Assembly: GCF_035593345.1 (NCBI RefSeq)
Contig: NZ_CP141606.1
Span: 2,356,001-2,420,000 of the forward strand
DNA length: 64,000 nt
Reading direction: 5' to 3'
Source: Lelliottia sp. JS-SCA-14
Lineage (GTDB): Bacteria; Pseudomonadota; Gammaproteobacteria; Enterobacterales; Enterobacteriaceae
The notes under the pieces were generated by a model that was not told where the DNA came from, made no database searches, and saw nothing but the letters and a program-made list of their open reading frames with translations. Each line of letters opens with the position of its first letter. Within the stretch, counting starts at the first letter, position 1. The position numbers were made by a program, and so were the translations under genes. This document shows, piece by piece, positions 28,353-37,929 of the stretch.

Positions 28353-29861
28353 ATGGAACATTCCACTCCCCCGGTGGTGACGACGCGCCAGGGTGCGCTC
28401 TGCGGTTTTACGGATGAAGATATTCATGTCTGGTGCGGTATTCCCTATGCCGCACCGCCCGTCGGCGCACTGCGCTGGCGATCGCCGCAACCTCCTGAAC
28501 CCTGGGACGGTATTCGTCTGGCCGATACGATATCGGCATCCAGCTGGCAAAACAGCGACTACTGCCGGGAACTGGGCGGGGGCGACCCTGGGGGGTTCTC
28601 GGAGGATTGTCTCTATCTCAACGTCTGGTCTCCCGCAAAACGCAATGCGCAGCTGCCGGTGATGGTCTGGCTACACGGCGGCGGGTTTACGATCGGCGCG
28701 GGCGGATTGCCACCGTACAATGGTAAGGCGCTGGCGCAACGGGACGTGGTTGTCGTGACCATCAACTATCGTCTGGGCCATCTCGGTTTCTTCGCCCATC
28801 CAGCGCTCGCCGGTGAAGAAGCGTCGGTTGTGCATAATTTTGCGCTCTACGATCAAATCTCGGCCCTCAACTGGGTGCGCGACAACATTGCCGCGTTTGG
28901 CGGCGATCCGGATAACGTGACCTTGTTCGGTGAGTCTGCCGGGGCGCGCAGCGTGCTGTCATTGCTCGCGTCTCCGCTGGCAAAAGGGCTGTTTCATAAG
29001 GCGATTGTCCAGAGCGGCTACACGCTGCCCGATACTCCACGCGAGCAGGCGTTGCAAAAAGGTGAGGCGCTGGCGGCGCATTTTGGTATTGAGAATGCCA
29101 CGGCAGAACAGCTGCGGGCGATCCCGGCGGACGCCTTCTGGTGCATGGCTGCACCCCTGAACATCGCGCCGACGCCGATTGTTGGCGACAGCGTGTTGCC
29201 GGAGCCGATGCTGGATGTGTTCTTTGCCGCCCGCCAGCACCCTGTGCCGCTGATGATTGGCTCTAACAGCGACGAAGCCAGCGTGATGGCGGTGTTTGGC
29301 ATCGATCTCGCCGGGCAAATTCAGAAGCTGCGCCGCGAACGGCGATTGGGTCTGGGACTGATCAAGCTGCTTTATCCTGGTGTGAAGGGCGACGAAGAGC
29401 TGGGGCGGCAGGTGTGCCGCGATATGGCGTTCACCACCATGGGATTTGTGGTGATGCAGGCCCAGCAGCGCGTCGGCGAGCCCTGCTGGCGCTACTGGTT
29501 TGATTATGTCGCGGAAGCGGAACACGATACCTATCTCAACGGCGCGTGGCACGGGAATGAAGTGCCGTATGTTTTTGATACGCTGGGGAACATTGAGCCT
29601 TCACGCCAGTATGTGAACGAGCGCGATCTGGCGTTTGCCGCGCAGGTGGCGGATTACTGGGTCAACTTTGCCCGTCATGCGAGCCGAACCTGCGATGCGC
29701 TACAGGGCCCGACGCGCTGGCCTGCCTGTCGTAAAGGGCGGGACGTGTTGCTGCGTATCGGTTTGAATAAACATGCAGGTTTTCGGCTGGAAAACCGCTT
29801 TATGCGCGCCCGAATGAGCCTGTTTAAACGGGTGATGAAGCACCATGTGAGTCTTGATTGA
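28353..29861 (+). CDS. Type-B carboxylesterase (PnbA-like)
   Basis: This is an alpha/beta-hydrolase of 502 residues in the carboxylesterase/cholinesterase family. The oxyanion hole is in WLHGGGFTIGAG and the nucleophile Ser195 in GESAGARS. The acid is likely in SNSDEASVMAVFG and the histidine in AWHGNEVPYVFD. It hydrolyses carboxylic esters in the cytoplasm, with natural substrate unknown. No signal peptide is seen. The ATG at 28353 follows AAGAAGG at a good distance; a GTG six bases earlier overlaps that site. It follows ydcJ by 42 bp. Its last 38 bp overlap the 3' end of a convergent LysR gene. Confidence 0.9.
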   Translation: MEHSTPPVVTTRQGALCGFTDEDIHVWCGIPYAAPPVGALRWRSPQPPEPWDGIRLADTISASSWQNSDYCRELGGGDPGGFSEDCLYLNVWSPAKRNAQLPVMVWLHGGGFTIGAGGLPPYNGKALAQRDVVVVTINYRLGHLGFFAHPALAGEEASVVHNFALYDQISALNWVRDNIAAFGGDPDNVTLFGESAGARSVLSLLASPLAKGLFHKAIVQSGYTLPDTPREQALQKGEALAAHFGIENATAEQLRAIPADAFWCMAAPLNIAPTPIVGDSVLPEPMLDVFFAARQHPVPLMIGSNSDEASVMAVFGIDLAGQIQKLRRERRLGLGLIKLLYPGVKGDEELGRQVCRDMAFTTMGFVVMQAQQRVGEPCWRYWFDYVAEAEHDTYLNGAWHGNEVPYVFDTLGNIEPSRQYVNERDLAFAAQVADYWVNFARHASRTCDALQGPTRWPACRKGRDVLLRIGLNKHAGFRLENRFMRARMSLFKRVMKHHVSLD

Positions 29862-30690
29862 GCAAACATGCGCGAAACGCGGCCAGCCCGGCGGCTTTCG
29901 CGCGCGATTCCCGTAAAACCAGACGGTAGCTGGCCCCGGTTTTGACGCTGGTATCAAAAGGACGCGCGAGACGTCCGGCACGAATATCCTCTTCGACCAG
30001 CGTTTCATCTGCAATCGCCACGCCCAGCCCCTGCATCGCGGCGGTGATCGCCAAATCCATAGTGTCGAAATGCTGATTTCTCTGCATCGTCAGGGCGAGT
30101 TCAGCCTGTCTGGAGAGCCAAAGCGACCAGTCCGTTTTGTCCCGAGTAGGGTGAAGAAAGGTCAGGGTTTCCAGCGGGGCATTCAATCGTAGTGGGCTCA
30201 TCACCGGCGTTAGCGCCTCCTCAAACAGCAGATCGCCCGCATTTAAATGGGTGCCGAACACGATCGCCGCGTCGTAGGATTCGGTTTTGAAGTTCACCGT
30301 GTGATCGGTAGAGGTAGTGAGCGCAATTTGCAGCTCGGGCTGTTCGCGCTCGACCTGTAGCAGCCGCGGGACCAGCCAGCGCATGGCACAGGTCGGGACT
30401 TTCAGGCGCACGACCGTTTGCTGCGCGCGCGCCTGCTCGGCCACCGTTAACAGATGTTCGAACGCGGCCTGCAGGTCAGGCAGCAGGGCGCTTCCCTGTG
30501 AGGAAAGTCTCAAACCACGTGCGTGGCGCTCAAAAAGCGGGAAGCCGAACCAGCTTTCCAGAGTGGCAATTTTCCGGCTCACGGCTCCCTGAGTCAGGCA
30601 CAGCTCTTTTGCCGCATGGGTGAGATTCAGATGACGGGCGGTGACCAGAAAGGCGTCTACAGCATTGTGTGGGAAGGTACGGCGCGACAT
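29824..30690 (-). CDS. LysR-type regulator (GcvA-like)
   Basis: This 288-residue regulator has an N-terminal winged helix (NAVDAFLVTARHLNLTHAAKELCLTQGAVSRKIATLESWFG) and an effector domain with the GcvA-group pattern (RLKVPTCAMRWLVPRLLQVEREQP, ITAAMQGLGVAIADETLVEEDI). The start at 30690 has GGAGAG before it. The upstream in-frame Met five codons earlier lacks a site. It is convergent with the carboxylesterase, overlapping it by 38 bp, and reads toward it from beside a porin gene. The target could be the esterase or the porin, but no evidence decides. Confidence 0.85.
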   Translation of the reverse strand: MSRRTFPHNAVDAFLVTARHLNLTHAAKELCLTQGAVSRKIATLESWFGFPLFERHARGLRLSSQGSALLPDLQAAFEHLLTVAEQARAQQTVVRLKVPTCAMRWLVPRLLQVEREQPELQIALTTSTDHTVNFKTESYDAAIVFGTHLNAGDLLFEEALTPVMSPLRLNAPLETLTFLHPTRDKTDWSLWLSRQAELALTMQRNQHFDTMDLAITAAMQGLGVAIADETLVEEDIRAGRLARPFDTSVKTGASYRLVLRESRAKAAGLAAFRACLLNQDSHGASSPV

Positions 30691-30757
30691 AAACTCTCCA
30701 GGCATGCGTTTTTATCATGTCGTCCATCACACATGAGCTGGCGGAGTCTGTCAATCG

Positions 30758-30787
30758 GCGAAAAAAAACCCGCCGGGTGGCGGGTTT
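30758..30787 (-). terminator. Intrinsic terminator of the porin gene
   Basis: AAACCCGCC (30766-30774) pairs with GGCGGGTTT (30779-30787) around GGGT. On the minus strand it ends in a run of eight T residues. It lies 16 bp past the porin stop. Confidence 0.9.
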
Positions 30788-30803
30788 TTCATGATGCGTA
30801 GAA

Positions 30804-31940
30804 TTAGAACTGGTAAACCAGACCCAAGGCTACGATATCGTCTGTAGAGATGCCAGCATCTTTATAGAACTGATCGTCGTTGTCCAGCAGGTTGATTTTA
30901 TAATCAACGTAGGTGGACATGTTTTTGTTGAAGTAATAGGTTGCGCCAATGTCAGCATATTTAACCAGATCTTTATCTGTGTTATTGCCGTTATAGCCCA
31001 GGTCCTTACCTTTAGACTGCAGGTAAGAAATCGCAGGACGCAGACCGAAGTCGAACTGGTATTGTGCAGTCACTTCGAAGTTCTGAGTTTTGTTGGCGAT
31101 ACCGCCATTATCATCGCTACCGTAAATGGTCATGTTACGGGTTTCAGAATACATGGTTGCCAGGTAGACATTGTTCGCGTCGTATTTCAGACCTGCGGTC
31201 CATGCGTCTGCTTTATCGCCACCAGCATATTGGTTATTTTGTGCGCGACCAGCATTAACCTGGTCATTCGTACGGTCTGAAGAAGAGTAAGCCGCACCCG
31301 CGCTGAAGCCCATGCCGAAATCATAGGTTGAAGAGATACCGAAACCGTCACCGTTTTGTTTACGGAAACTACGACCACTGTTATTGGTACCTTCGTTATC
31401 GTTGTTGCCATTTTCGTTGTTACCCTGATACTGCAGGGCAAAATTCAGGCCATCAACCATACCAAAGAAGTTAGTGTTACGGTAGGTGGCTACTCCGTTG
31501 GTACGGCTGGTCATATAGACATCAGACTGTGCCCAAGTATCGCCACCGAATTCTGGCAGCATATCGGTCCAGCCTTCTACGTCGTACAGAACGCCGTAGT
31601 TACGACCGTAGTCGAATGAACCGTAATCACCCACTTTCAGGCCCGCGAATGCCAGACGGGTAAAGGCGGTGTTTTGGTCTTCGGTGCTGTTACCCATGAC
31701 CTGGTATTCCCACTGACCGAAACCAACCAGCTGATCGTTAATCTGAGTTTCGCCTTTGAAACCCAGACGAGCATAAGTCTGATCACCGTCTTTAGAGGCG
31801 TCATCAGAGAAATAGTGCAGACCATCGACTTTGCCGTAAAGGTCAAGTTTGTTACCGTCTTTGTTATAAACTTCAGCTGAGTGAGCTGCACCTGCTGCCA
31901 GAAGCGCAGGAATGACCAGTGCCAATACTTTTCTATTCAT
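30804..31940 (-). CDS. OmpC/OmpN-family trimeric porin
   Basis: This outer membrane general porin of 378 residues passes small hydrophilic solutes. It has a signal peptide of 21 residues ending AAHSA, and a mature start [19 protein letters not shown] typical of OmpC and OmpN. The constriction loop L3 motif PEFGGD and [12 protein letters not shown] are present, with the C-terminal strand ending in Phe (VALGLVYQF). Loops carry Asn- and Gly-rich stretches ([15 protein letters not shown]) unlike OmpC of E. coli. AAGGAATG precedes the ATG at 31940. It is divergent from the aminotransferase gene. Whether it is OmpN, OmpS or another paralogue cannot be settled by eye. Confidence 0.92.
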   Translation of the reverse strand: MNRKVLALVIPALLAAGAAHSAEVYNKDGNKLDLYGKVDGLHYFSDDASKDGDQTYARLGFKGETQINDQLVGFGQWEYQVMGNSTEDQNTAFTRLAFAGLKVGDYGSFDYGRNYGVLYDVEGWTDMLPEFGGDTWAQSDVYMTSRTNGVATYRNTNFFGMVDGLNFALQYQGNNENGNNDNEGTNNSGRSFRKQNGDGFGISSTYDFGMGFSAGAAYSSSDRTNDQVNAGRAQNNQYAGGDKADAWTAGLKYDANNVYLATMYSETRNMTIYGSDDNGGIANKTQNFEVTAQYQFDFGLRPAISYLQSKGKDLGYNGNNTDKDLVKYADIGATYYFNKNMSTYVDYKINLLDNDDQFYKDAGISTDDIVALGLVYQF

Positions 31941-32378
31941 TTTTTCATTCCTTAGAAAGGTTTTTATTATGATTTGAGATGAACTTTTGCCCATAACAAG
32001 AATCGGAGGAATCGTAATATTGTTTCGAATGCGGCGGCAATTAATATGAATCGGTAAAATGTTAATATTTACGTCAAAAGTTACGCATTGAAACCTTAAT
32101 TATATTGAGTGATATATTTCGTTTATTTATTCATGGCGTTTATTTGTTTTTAATTAACAGTGGTGAATATTTGTTCTTGTTTTTATATTTCAGGGGACGT
32201 CATTTGATATTTGTGATCGCTGATTGAGTTTTTAAGCAAAAAATCAAAGTGTCTCTTTTACCCTCAAAAACGTACAAGTTATGCATTTTCGTCATGGCTA
32301 CTATGACAACAATTCGGTTGTCCCCGCGGTGTCCTTCTTGTTGAATAGTTATGCAATATCCACGCAAAAGGATTGATG
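31941..32378. other. AT-rich divergent control region, porin/aminotransferase
   Basis: This 438-bp gap without a gene is strongly AT-rich, especially 32030-32200, as is common upstream of porins controlled by OmpR and H-NS. I looked for a MicC- or MicF-like antisense RNA and found no match. A TTGTTGAA-type -35 near 32339 could serve the aminotransferase. No operator can be assigned with confidence. Confidence 0.5.
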
Positions 32379-33548
32379 ATGACTCTGCATACGCCCGTGC
32401 AAACCCGTTCAAAACTGCCTGACGTTGGCACGACGATTTTTACCGTGATTGGCCAACTCTCCGCTCAACATAACGCCATCAATCTTTCTCAGGGAGCGCC
32501 CAACTTTTCCTGCGATCCTAAACTTATCGCGGGCGTCACGCGGGCGATGGAAGCGGGGCATAACCAGTATGCCGCGATGACAGGCCTGCAGCCGCTCAAA
32601 GAGCGCATCGTCGATAAAATTGCCACGCTGTATGGCACCCGCTACGACGCCAGCAGCGAAGTCCTGATCACCGCCAGCGCCAGCGAAGGGCTCTATTCAG
32701 CCATCAGTGGGCTGGTGCATCCCGGTGATGAAGTTATCTATTTTGAACCCTCTTTCGACAGCTACGCGCCGATTGTCCGCTTGCAGGGCGCGACGCCTGT
32801 GGCGATTAAACTCACGGTGCCAGATTTTGCCGTCGACTGGGACGAAGTCCGCGCTGCGGTCACACCCCGCACCCGCATGATCATCATTAACACGCCGCAC
32901 AACCCGAGCGGGCAGGTCTTTTCTGCACAAGACCTGGAACAGCTGGCGGCGATCACCCGCCAGACTGACATCATTATTTTGTCTGATGAAGTGTACGAAC
33001 ACGTGGTGTTTGACGGACAGCCGCATCACGGCATGGCCACGCATCCGCAGCTGGCGGAGCGTAGCGTGATCATCTCATCATTTGGAAAAACCTATCATGT
33101 CACCGGCTGGCGCGTAGGGTATTGTGTGGCTCCCGCTGAGCTGATGGACGAAATCTGCAAAGTGCATCAATTTCTGATGTTTTCTGCCGATACTCCAATG
33201 CAGTACGCCTTTGCGGAGCACATGGCCGATCCGCAAACCTGGCTGTCGCTGTCGGCGTTTTACCAGCGCAAGCGCGATCTTCTGCAAAATTTACTGGCGG
33301 AATCGCCCTTCCGTCTGCTGCCGAGCGCCGGGTCGTTCTTCCTGCTGGCTGATTACAGTCATTTCAGCGACGAAAGCGACAGCGAGATGGTTAAACGTCT
33401 GATCGTCGATTCCGGTGTGGCAACCATTCCGCTGTCGGCGTTTTATACGGACGGAACAGATAACAAATTGATCCGCCTCTCTTTTGCCAAAGACGAGGCA
33501 ACATTACGGGCAGGTGCGCAGGCCCTGTGTCGGGTTAAACCACGCTAA
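32379..33548 (+). CDS. YbdL-like PLP aminotransferase (methionine/aromatic preference)
   Basis: This class I/II aminotransferase of about 389 residues is close in pattern to E. coli YbdL, which transaminates methionine and aromatic amino acids with 2-oxo acids. Motifs are INLSQGAPNFSC, NQYAAMTGLQPLKERI, NTPHNPSGQVFS, SDEVYEHVVFDG, and the PLP lysine in SSFGKTYHVTGWRVGYC. Three start codons in a row (TTG 32373, ATG 32376, ATG 32379) follow AAAAGGA. The last has the best spacing. An amino-acid binding protein gene follows after 11 bp, so the pair may handle uptake and salvage of the same amino acid. Confidence 0.88.
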   Translation: MTLHTPVQTRSKLPDVGTTIFTVIGQLSAQHNAINLSQGAPNFSCDPKLIAGVTRAMEAGHNQYAAMTGLQPLKERIVDKIATLYGTRYDASSEVLITASASEGLYSAISGLVHPGDEVIYFEPSFDSYAPIVRLQGATPVAIKLTVPDFAVDWDEVRAAVTPRTRMIIINTPHNPSGQVFSAQDLEQLAAITRQTDIIILSDEVYEHVVFDGQPHHGMATHPQLAERSVIISSFGKTYHVTGWRVGYCVAPAELMDEICKVHQFLMFSADTPMQYAFAEHMADPQTWLSLSAFYQRKRDLLQNLLAESPFRLLPSAGSFFLLADYSHFSDESDSEMVKRLIVDSGVATIPLSAFYTDGTDNKLIRLSFAKDEATLRAGAQALCRVKPR

Positions 33549-33559
33549 GGAGTGTTGAG

Positions 33560-34333
33560 ATGAAATTTAACGCATTAGTTGTCGGCATGGGATTGCTGTG
33601 TTCATTTTCTTCCTTTGCTGCGACCGAGCTGCGCTATGGCCTGGAAGCGGAGTATCCGCCGTTTGAAAGCCGCAATGCGTCGGGAGAACTGGAAGGTTTT
33701 GATATCGATCTGGGTAAGGCGATCTGTAAAGCTGCCGAACTGAAATGCAGCTGGGTTGAGACCTCCTTTGACGCGTTGATCCCGGGCTTAATGGCGAAGA
33801 AATTTGACGCCATTAACTCGGCGATGAACATCACCGATCAGCGCCGTCAGAGCATTGACTTCACCCAGCCGATCTACCGTATTCCTTCCCAACTGGTGGG
33901 CAAAGAAGGGAGCGGCGTTGAAGCGACGCCGGAAGGGTTAAAAGGCAAAACCATCGGTGTTCTGCAGGGTTCCATCCAGGAAACCTATGCCAAAGAGCAC
34001 TGGGAGAAGCACGGTGTCACCGTGGTGTCTTATAAAGATCAGAATATGGCCTGGGGTGACTTGCTAAATGGTCGTATCGACGCCTCGCTGGTGATGTCAG
34101 CGGCCGGGCAGGCAGGTTTCCTCAGTAAGCCGCAGGGGAAAGGATTTGGCTTTATTGGCAAACCAGTGTCGGACGACACTATCCTCGGTAGCGGGATCGG
34201 CTTCGGGCTGCGTAAAGGTGATGAGGCCACCAAAAAACAGCTCGATACGGCCATTGAGAAAGTCCGCGCTGACGGAACGATCGACCAGCTTGCGAAGAAA
34301 TACTTCCCGGGTATCGATGTCAGCGTAAAATAA
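33560..34333 (+). CDS. Amino-acid ABC transporter binding protein (HisJ/ArgT-like)
   Basis: This periplasmic solute-binding protein has 257 residues and a signal peptide of about 20 (ending SSFA, mature ATELRYGLEAEYPPFE). It has the family pattern for cationic or polar amino acids: GFDIDLGKAICKAAELKCSWVETSFDALIPGLMAKKFDAI and TDQRRQSIDFTQPIY. It lies 11 bp after the aminotransferase gene with GGAG before the ATG. No permease or ATPase gene is nearby, so it must use a membrane complex encoded elsewhere, as ArgT and HisJ share one. Ligand is unknown, but the operon suggests an amino acid that the transaminase uses. Confidence 0.88.
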   Translation: MKFNALVVGMGLLCSFSSFAATELRYGLEAEYPPFESRNASGELEGFDIDLGKAICKAAELKCSWVETSFDALIPGLMAKKFDAINSAMNITDQRRQSIDFTQPIYRIPSQLVGKEGSGVEATPEGLKGKTIGVLQGSIQETYAKEHWEKHGVTVVSYKDQNMAWGDLLNGRIDASLVMSAAGQAGFLSKPQGKGFGFIGKPVSDDTILGSGIGFGLRKGDEATKKQLDTAIEKVRADGTIDQLAKKYFPGIDVSVK

Positions 34334-34351
34334 TAATATTGCGCCTGATTT

Positions 34352-34390
34352 GCCCCTGATGCAGATGTCCTTCAGGGGCTTTTTATTTTT
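34352..34390 (+). terminator. Intrinsic terminator of the aminotransferase operon
   Basis: GCCCCTGA (34352-34359) pairs with TCAGGGGC (34372-34379), followed by TTTTTATTTTT. The next 190 bp to opgD show nothing else clear. Confidence 0.85.
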
Positions 34391-34580
34391 GATGCATACA
34401 TAACTTTACCGTCAATTCAGCCCATTCCCCTCGACAGAAAATATTTCTCGCTTTGCTCAGATTATCGCCGCTCAACAATTGGATTCTTAACCGTTTTTGT
34501 TTAGGCTGTGCGTTCTTTCTTGCCGTCGTTTCGCTGCGTGCGAAACTCATTCACACGACCATAAGGACGTTTTCTCAGGC

Positions 34581-36236
34581 ATGAATCGCAGACGTTTTTT
34601 AAAAGGCTCGCTGGCCATGGCTGCCCTGAGCGGTACCGCTGGACTCTCATCGCTCTTTTCCCGTGCAGCCTTTGCTGCCGAGTCGGACATTGCCGACGGT
34701 CAGAGCCGTCGTTTTGACTTCTCTGTCCTGCAATCCATGGCGCACGATCTGGCGCAAACGCCGTGGGGCGGCGCGCCGCGTCCGTTGCCCAATACGCTGG
34801 CGACCATGACGCCGCAGGCCTACAACGCCATCAAATACGACGAAAAACAGTCCCTGTGGAACAATATCGAAGACCGTCAGTTAGACGTGCAGTTCTTCCA
34901 TATGGGGATGGGTTTCCGCCGCCGTGTGCGTATGTTCTCCCTCGATTCTGCGACGTCCCAGGCGCGTGAGATCCACTTCCGCCCGGAGCTATTTAGCTAC
35001 AACGATACGGATGTCGACACCAAACAGCTGCAGGGGCAGAGCGACTTAGGCTTTGCCGGTTTCCGCGCTTTTAAAGCGCCAGAGCTGGCGCGTCGCGACA
35101 TCGTCTCCTTCCTCGGGGCCAGTTATTTCCGTGCCGTGGATGATACTTATCAGTACGGCCTGTCCGCGCGCGGCCTGGCGATTGATACCTTTACCGATAC
35201 GCCGGAAGAGTTCCCGGATTTCACCTCGTTCTGGTTCGAAACCGTCAAGCCGAACGACACCACCTTTACCGTCTATGCGCTGCTCGACAGCCCAAGCATC
35301 ACCGGTGCCTATAAGTTCGTGATCCACTGCGAGAAGAGCCAGGTGATCATGGAGGTGGATAACCACCTGTATGCGCGCAAAGACATCAAGCAGCTCGGCA
35401 TTTCGCCGATGACCAGTATGTTCAGCTGCGGTAATAACGAACGCCGCATGTGCGACACCATTCATCCACAAATCCACGACTCCGATCGCCTGGCGATGTG
35501 GCGCGGTAACGGGGAGTGGATCTGCCGTCCGCTGAATAACCCGCAAAAACTGCAGTTCAACGCTTTCCAGGATAAAAACCCGAAAGGCTTTGGCCTGCTG
35601 CAGCTGGACCGCGACTTCTCCCACTATCAGGACATCATGGGCTGGTACAACAAGCGTCCAAGCCTGTGGGTCGAGCCGCGCAATCAGTGGGGCAAGGGTA
35701 GCGTCGGCCTGATGGAGATCCCGACCACCGGCGAAACCCTGGATAACGTGGTCTGCTTCTGGCAGCCGGAAAAACCGGTCAAAGCGGGCGACGAGCTGGA
35801 CTTCAAATATCGTCTTTACTGGAGCGCGCAGCCGCCGGTTCGCTCGCCGCTGGCGAACGTCTTTGCGACCCGCACCGGCATGGGCGGTTTCCCGGAAGGC
35901 TGGGCACCGGGCGAAAACTACCCGAAAGTGTGGGCGCGCCGTTTTGCCATCGACTTCGTGGGAGGCGATCTGAAAGCCGCTGCGCCGAAGGGCATCGAGC
36001 CGGTCATTACGCTCTCGAACGGCGAAGCGAAGCAGGTTGAGATCCTCTACGTCGAACCCTTCGACGGCTACCGCATTCTGTTTGACTGGTATCCAACGGA
36101 CGACTCCACCGATCCGGTGGAAATGCGCATGTTCCTGCGCTGCCAGGGGGATGCGATCAGTGAAACCTGGCTGTATCAGTATTTCCCGCCTGCGCCGGAT
36201 AAACGCAACTACGTTGACGACCGCGTGATGCGCTAA
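34581..36236 (+). CDS. opgD: Glucan biosynthesis protein OpgD (MdoD)
   Basis: This periplasmic protein shapes the backbone of osmoregulated periplasmic glucans and is paralogous to OpgG. A twin-arginine signal is visible at the start ([18 protein letters not shown]), with cleavage likely after SRAAFA. The mature part begins [21 protein letters not shown] and runs closely parallel to E. coli OpgD to its end ([19 protein letters not shown]). The start at 34581 gives 551 residues, equal to E. coli. The longer upstream frame is not family-like and would bury the Tat signal. E. coli has ydcH next; here rimL follows directly. Confidence 0.96.
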   Translation: MNRRRFLKGSLAMAALSGTAGLSSLFSRAAFAAESDIADGQSRRFDFSVLQSMAHDLAQTPWGGAPRPLPNTLATMTPQAYNAIKYDEKQSLWNNIEDRQLDVQFFHMGMGFRRRVRMFSLDSATSQAREIHFRPELFSYNDTDVDTKQLQGQSDLGFAGFRAFKAPELARRDIVSFLGASYFRAVDDTYQYGLSARGLAIDTFTDTPEEFPDFTSFWFETVKPNDTTFTVYALLDSPSITGAYKFVIHCEKSQVIMEVDNHLYARKDIKQLGISPMTSMFSCGNNERRMCDTIHPQIHDSDRLAMWRGNGEWICRPLNNPQKLQFNAFQDKNPKGFGLLQLDRDFSHYQDIMGWYNKRPSLWVEPRNQWGKGSVGLMEIPTTGETLDNVVCFWQPEKPVKAGDELDFKYRLYWSAQPPVRSPLANVFATRTGMGGFPEGWAPGENYPKVWARRFAIDFVGGDLKAAAPKGIEPVITLSNGEAKQVEILYVEPFDGYRILFDWYPTDDSTDPVEMRMFLRCQGDAISETWLYQYFPPAPDKRNYVDDRVMR

Positions 36237-36283
36237 CGCTCAAATCCCTCTCCCTTCGCGGGAGGGGGAAAATATGAGGACTC

Positions 36284-36832
36284 ATGACCGCGACCTCCGT
36301 TGAAATCATTCCCGTTACCGACCGCATCGAACTCCGGTCCGTCGACGAGCGCTACACCAGCGAACTTCACGCCCTGGTGATAAAAAACAAAACCTGGCTG
36401 CAGACCGCCTTTGACTGGGCGCAGTATGTGGGCACGGAAGACGATACGCGCAAAAACGTGCTCAGCAATCAGATGCTGCACCAGCGCGGATACGCGAAAA
36501 TGTTCCTGATTTTTCAGGATGAGACGCTGAAAGGCGTGCTGTCATTCAATTCCATCGAGCCGACAAATAAGACGGGCTATATCGGCTACTGGCTGGATAA
36601 AGGCAGTCAGCGGCAGGGTATTCTGTCGCTCTCGTTGCAGGCGTTTATGGGCTACTACGCAGAGCGCGGGGAAATTCGTCGCTTCGTCATTAAGTGCCGC
36701 GTGGCGAATATGCAGAGTAACCGCGTGGCCGTGCGCAACGGTTTTACGCTGGAAGGGTGCCTGAAAGAGGCCGAGTTTTTGAACGGCGAATTTCAGGATG
36801 TGAACACTTACGCGAAAATCATCCGCCTATAG
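36284..36832 (+). CDS. rimL: Ribosomal-protein L7/L12 serine N-acetyltransferase RimL
   Basis: This GNAT acetyltransferase of 182 residues converts L12 to L7 by acetylating its N-terminal serine with acetyl-CoA. Recognisable blocks are KNKTWLQTAFDWAQYV, DDTRKNVLSNQMLHQRGYAKMFLIF, the acetyl-CoA region GYWLDKGSQRQGILSLSLQAFM, and IKCRVANMQSNRVAVRNGFTLEG. A GAGGA ribosome site precedes the ATG at 36284. It begins 47 bp after opgD. A GGGAGGG-rich hairpin lies in that gap. Its last 6 bp overlap the end of the convergent ydcK. Confidence 0.94.
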   Translation: MTATSVEIIPVTDRIELRSVDERYTSELHALVIKNKTWLQTAFDWAQYVGTEDDTRKNVLSNQMLHQRGYAKMFLIFQDETLKGVLSFNSIEPTNKTGYIGYWLDKGSQRQGILSLSLQAFMGYYAERGEIRRFVIKCRVANMQSNRVAVRNGFTLEGCLKEAEFLNGEFQDVNTYAKIIRL

Positions 36833-37807
36833 CGCCCCGAGCAGCGGCGTGCGGGTGATGCGCTGCTGTCCGTTTATCACTTTCTCCCCGCGCAGATGAA
36901 TATTGTCCCCGCCAAAGGCTTCAATCACCGCATCGTCGGTGATTTCAATTCGATGCTCGATCAGCACATCGCCGCTGATTCTGGCGCGCCCCTGAATCAC
37001 CACTTTGTCGTCAATCATGATCGGGCCGCCGCGCAGCCACGCCTGGCCGCCAATCAGCACGTGATGTTTGATAATCACATTCCCCTCAACGACGGCGTTT
37101 TCGGCCACCTGCGAACTGTAGCGCAGGGTGGGAATCGCATCGTCCTCTAGGCCTGCGACCAGTCGGGCGTTACCGTAGACTTTGGCGCAGTCGCAGATCC
37201 AGACGTTGTTCACCTCATTGCCTTCGATAAGAGCGTTCTCAAATACCTCAGCGCGGTGCTCGATGAAGGCGAAATTGACCATCGCATCGCCGTATAATTG
37301 CGCCTGATGGACAATGCGGGACTGGCTGACGGTGGCGTTATCGTAGATTTTGAGCACCTGTTCGCGATCGGGCGTCATGCCAGTGGCTGCTATCACCGTA
37401 CTCTCATGCAGAATGCGCGCGTTGCCGTAAAGGTGGCAGATGCCGCGCACGACGGAGGACTGAACGGTGACGTTGTCACTTAACTGTGCGCCGTGGCTCA
37501 CCTGAGAACCGTCCACCCAGCTGTTGTCGCGGATGTTTGCCGCATGGCTGATCACGCAGGGCTGGGTAATGCGCGCATTATCGCAAATTTGTGCCTGGCC
37601 GAAGACGACGCTGTTCTCATCGTATACCCAGCAATTTCCGTCATGCGACAGGGCGCTTTCATCCTCCAGCCAGCCGCCTTTGGTCCCGGCGGTGACATCG
37701 CTGAAATCACGTTCGGCGATGATCTGGCGCAGGGTGACGCTGGCTTTTCCCTCTATGTTCTGAAAGTGATAAAGGCGGGTCTCGTCGCTGAGTCGGTATT
37801 TTTTCAT
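36827..37807 (-). CDS. ydcK: YdcK, left-handed beta-helix protein of unknown function
   Basis: This 326-residue protein, the same length as E. coli YdcK, is built of hexapeptide-like repeats (QICDNARI, NIRDNSWVDGSQVSHGAQLSDNVTVQSSVVRG, AKVYGNARLVAG). These should fold as a left-handed beta-helix as in acyltransferases. No catalytic histidine pattern is certain, and the function is not known. The start at 37807 (MKKYRLSDETRL) mirrors E. coli MTKYRL. An open frame continues upstream but is not conserved. It converges on rimL with a 6-bp overlap, and is divergent from tehA. Confidence 0.93.
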   Translation of the reverse strand: MKKYRLSDETRLYHFQNIEGKASVTLRQIIAERDFSDVTAGTKGGWLEDESALSHDGNCWVYDENSVVFGQAQICDNARITQPCVISHAANIRDNSWVDGSQVSHGAQLSDNVTVQSSVVRGICHLYGNARILHESTVIAATGMTPDREQVLKIYDNATVSQSRIVHQAQLYGDAMVNFAFIEHRAEVFENALIEGNEVNNVWICDCAKVYGNARLVAGLEDDAIPTLRYSSQVAENAVVEGNVIIKHHVLIGGQAWLRGGPIMIDDKVVIQGRARISGDVLIEHRIEITDDAVIEAFGGDNIHLRGEKVINGQQRITRTPLLGAL

Positions 37808-37929
37808 GAGGGTCTCTCTGCTCATCGTCTTCATTAAACGTAGCAAACTTTACGCCTTCTGAAGTACTGGCAACCGAGTCTGAAACCCCTTAAACTAGCA
37901 TTTCAAATATAATTTATACTTTAAAATTA

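Noticed and set aside
32209..32226. CRP-like TGTGA site in the porin/aminotransferase gap
   Set aside because: Only one half-site (TGTGA) is good; the second half does not match TCACA.
31941..32378. MicC- or MicF-like antisense RNA beside the porin gene
   Set aside because: No seed-plus-terminator arrangement was found; the region is only AT-rich.
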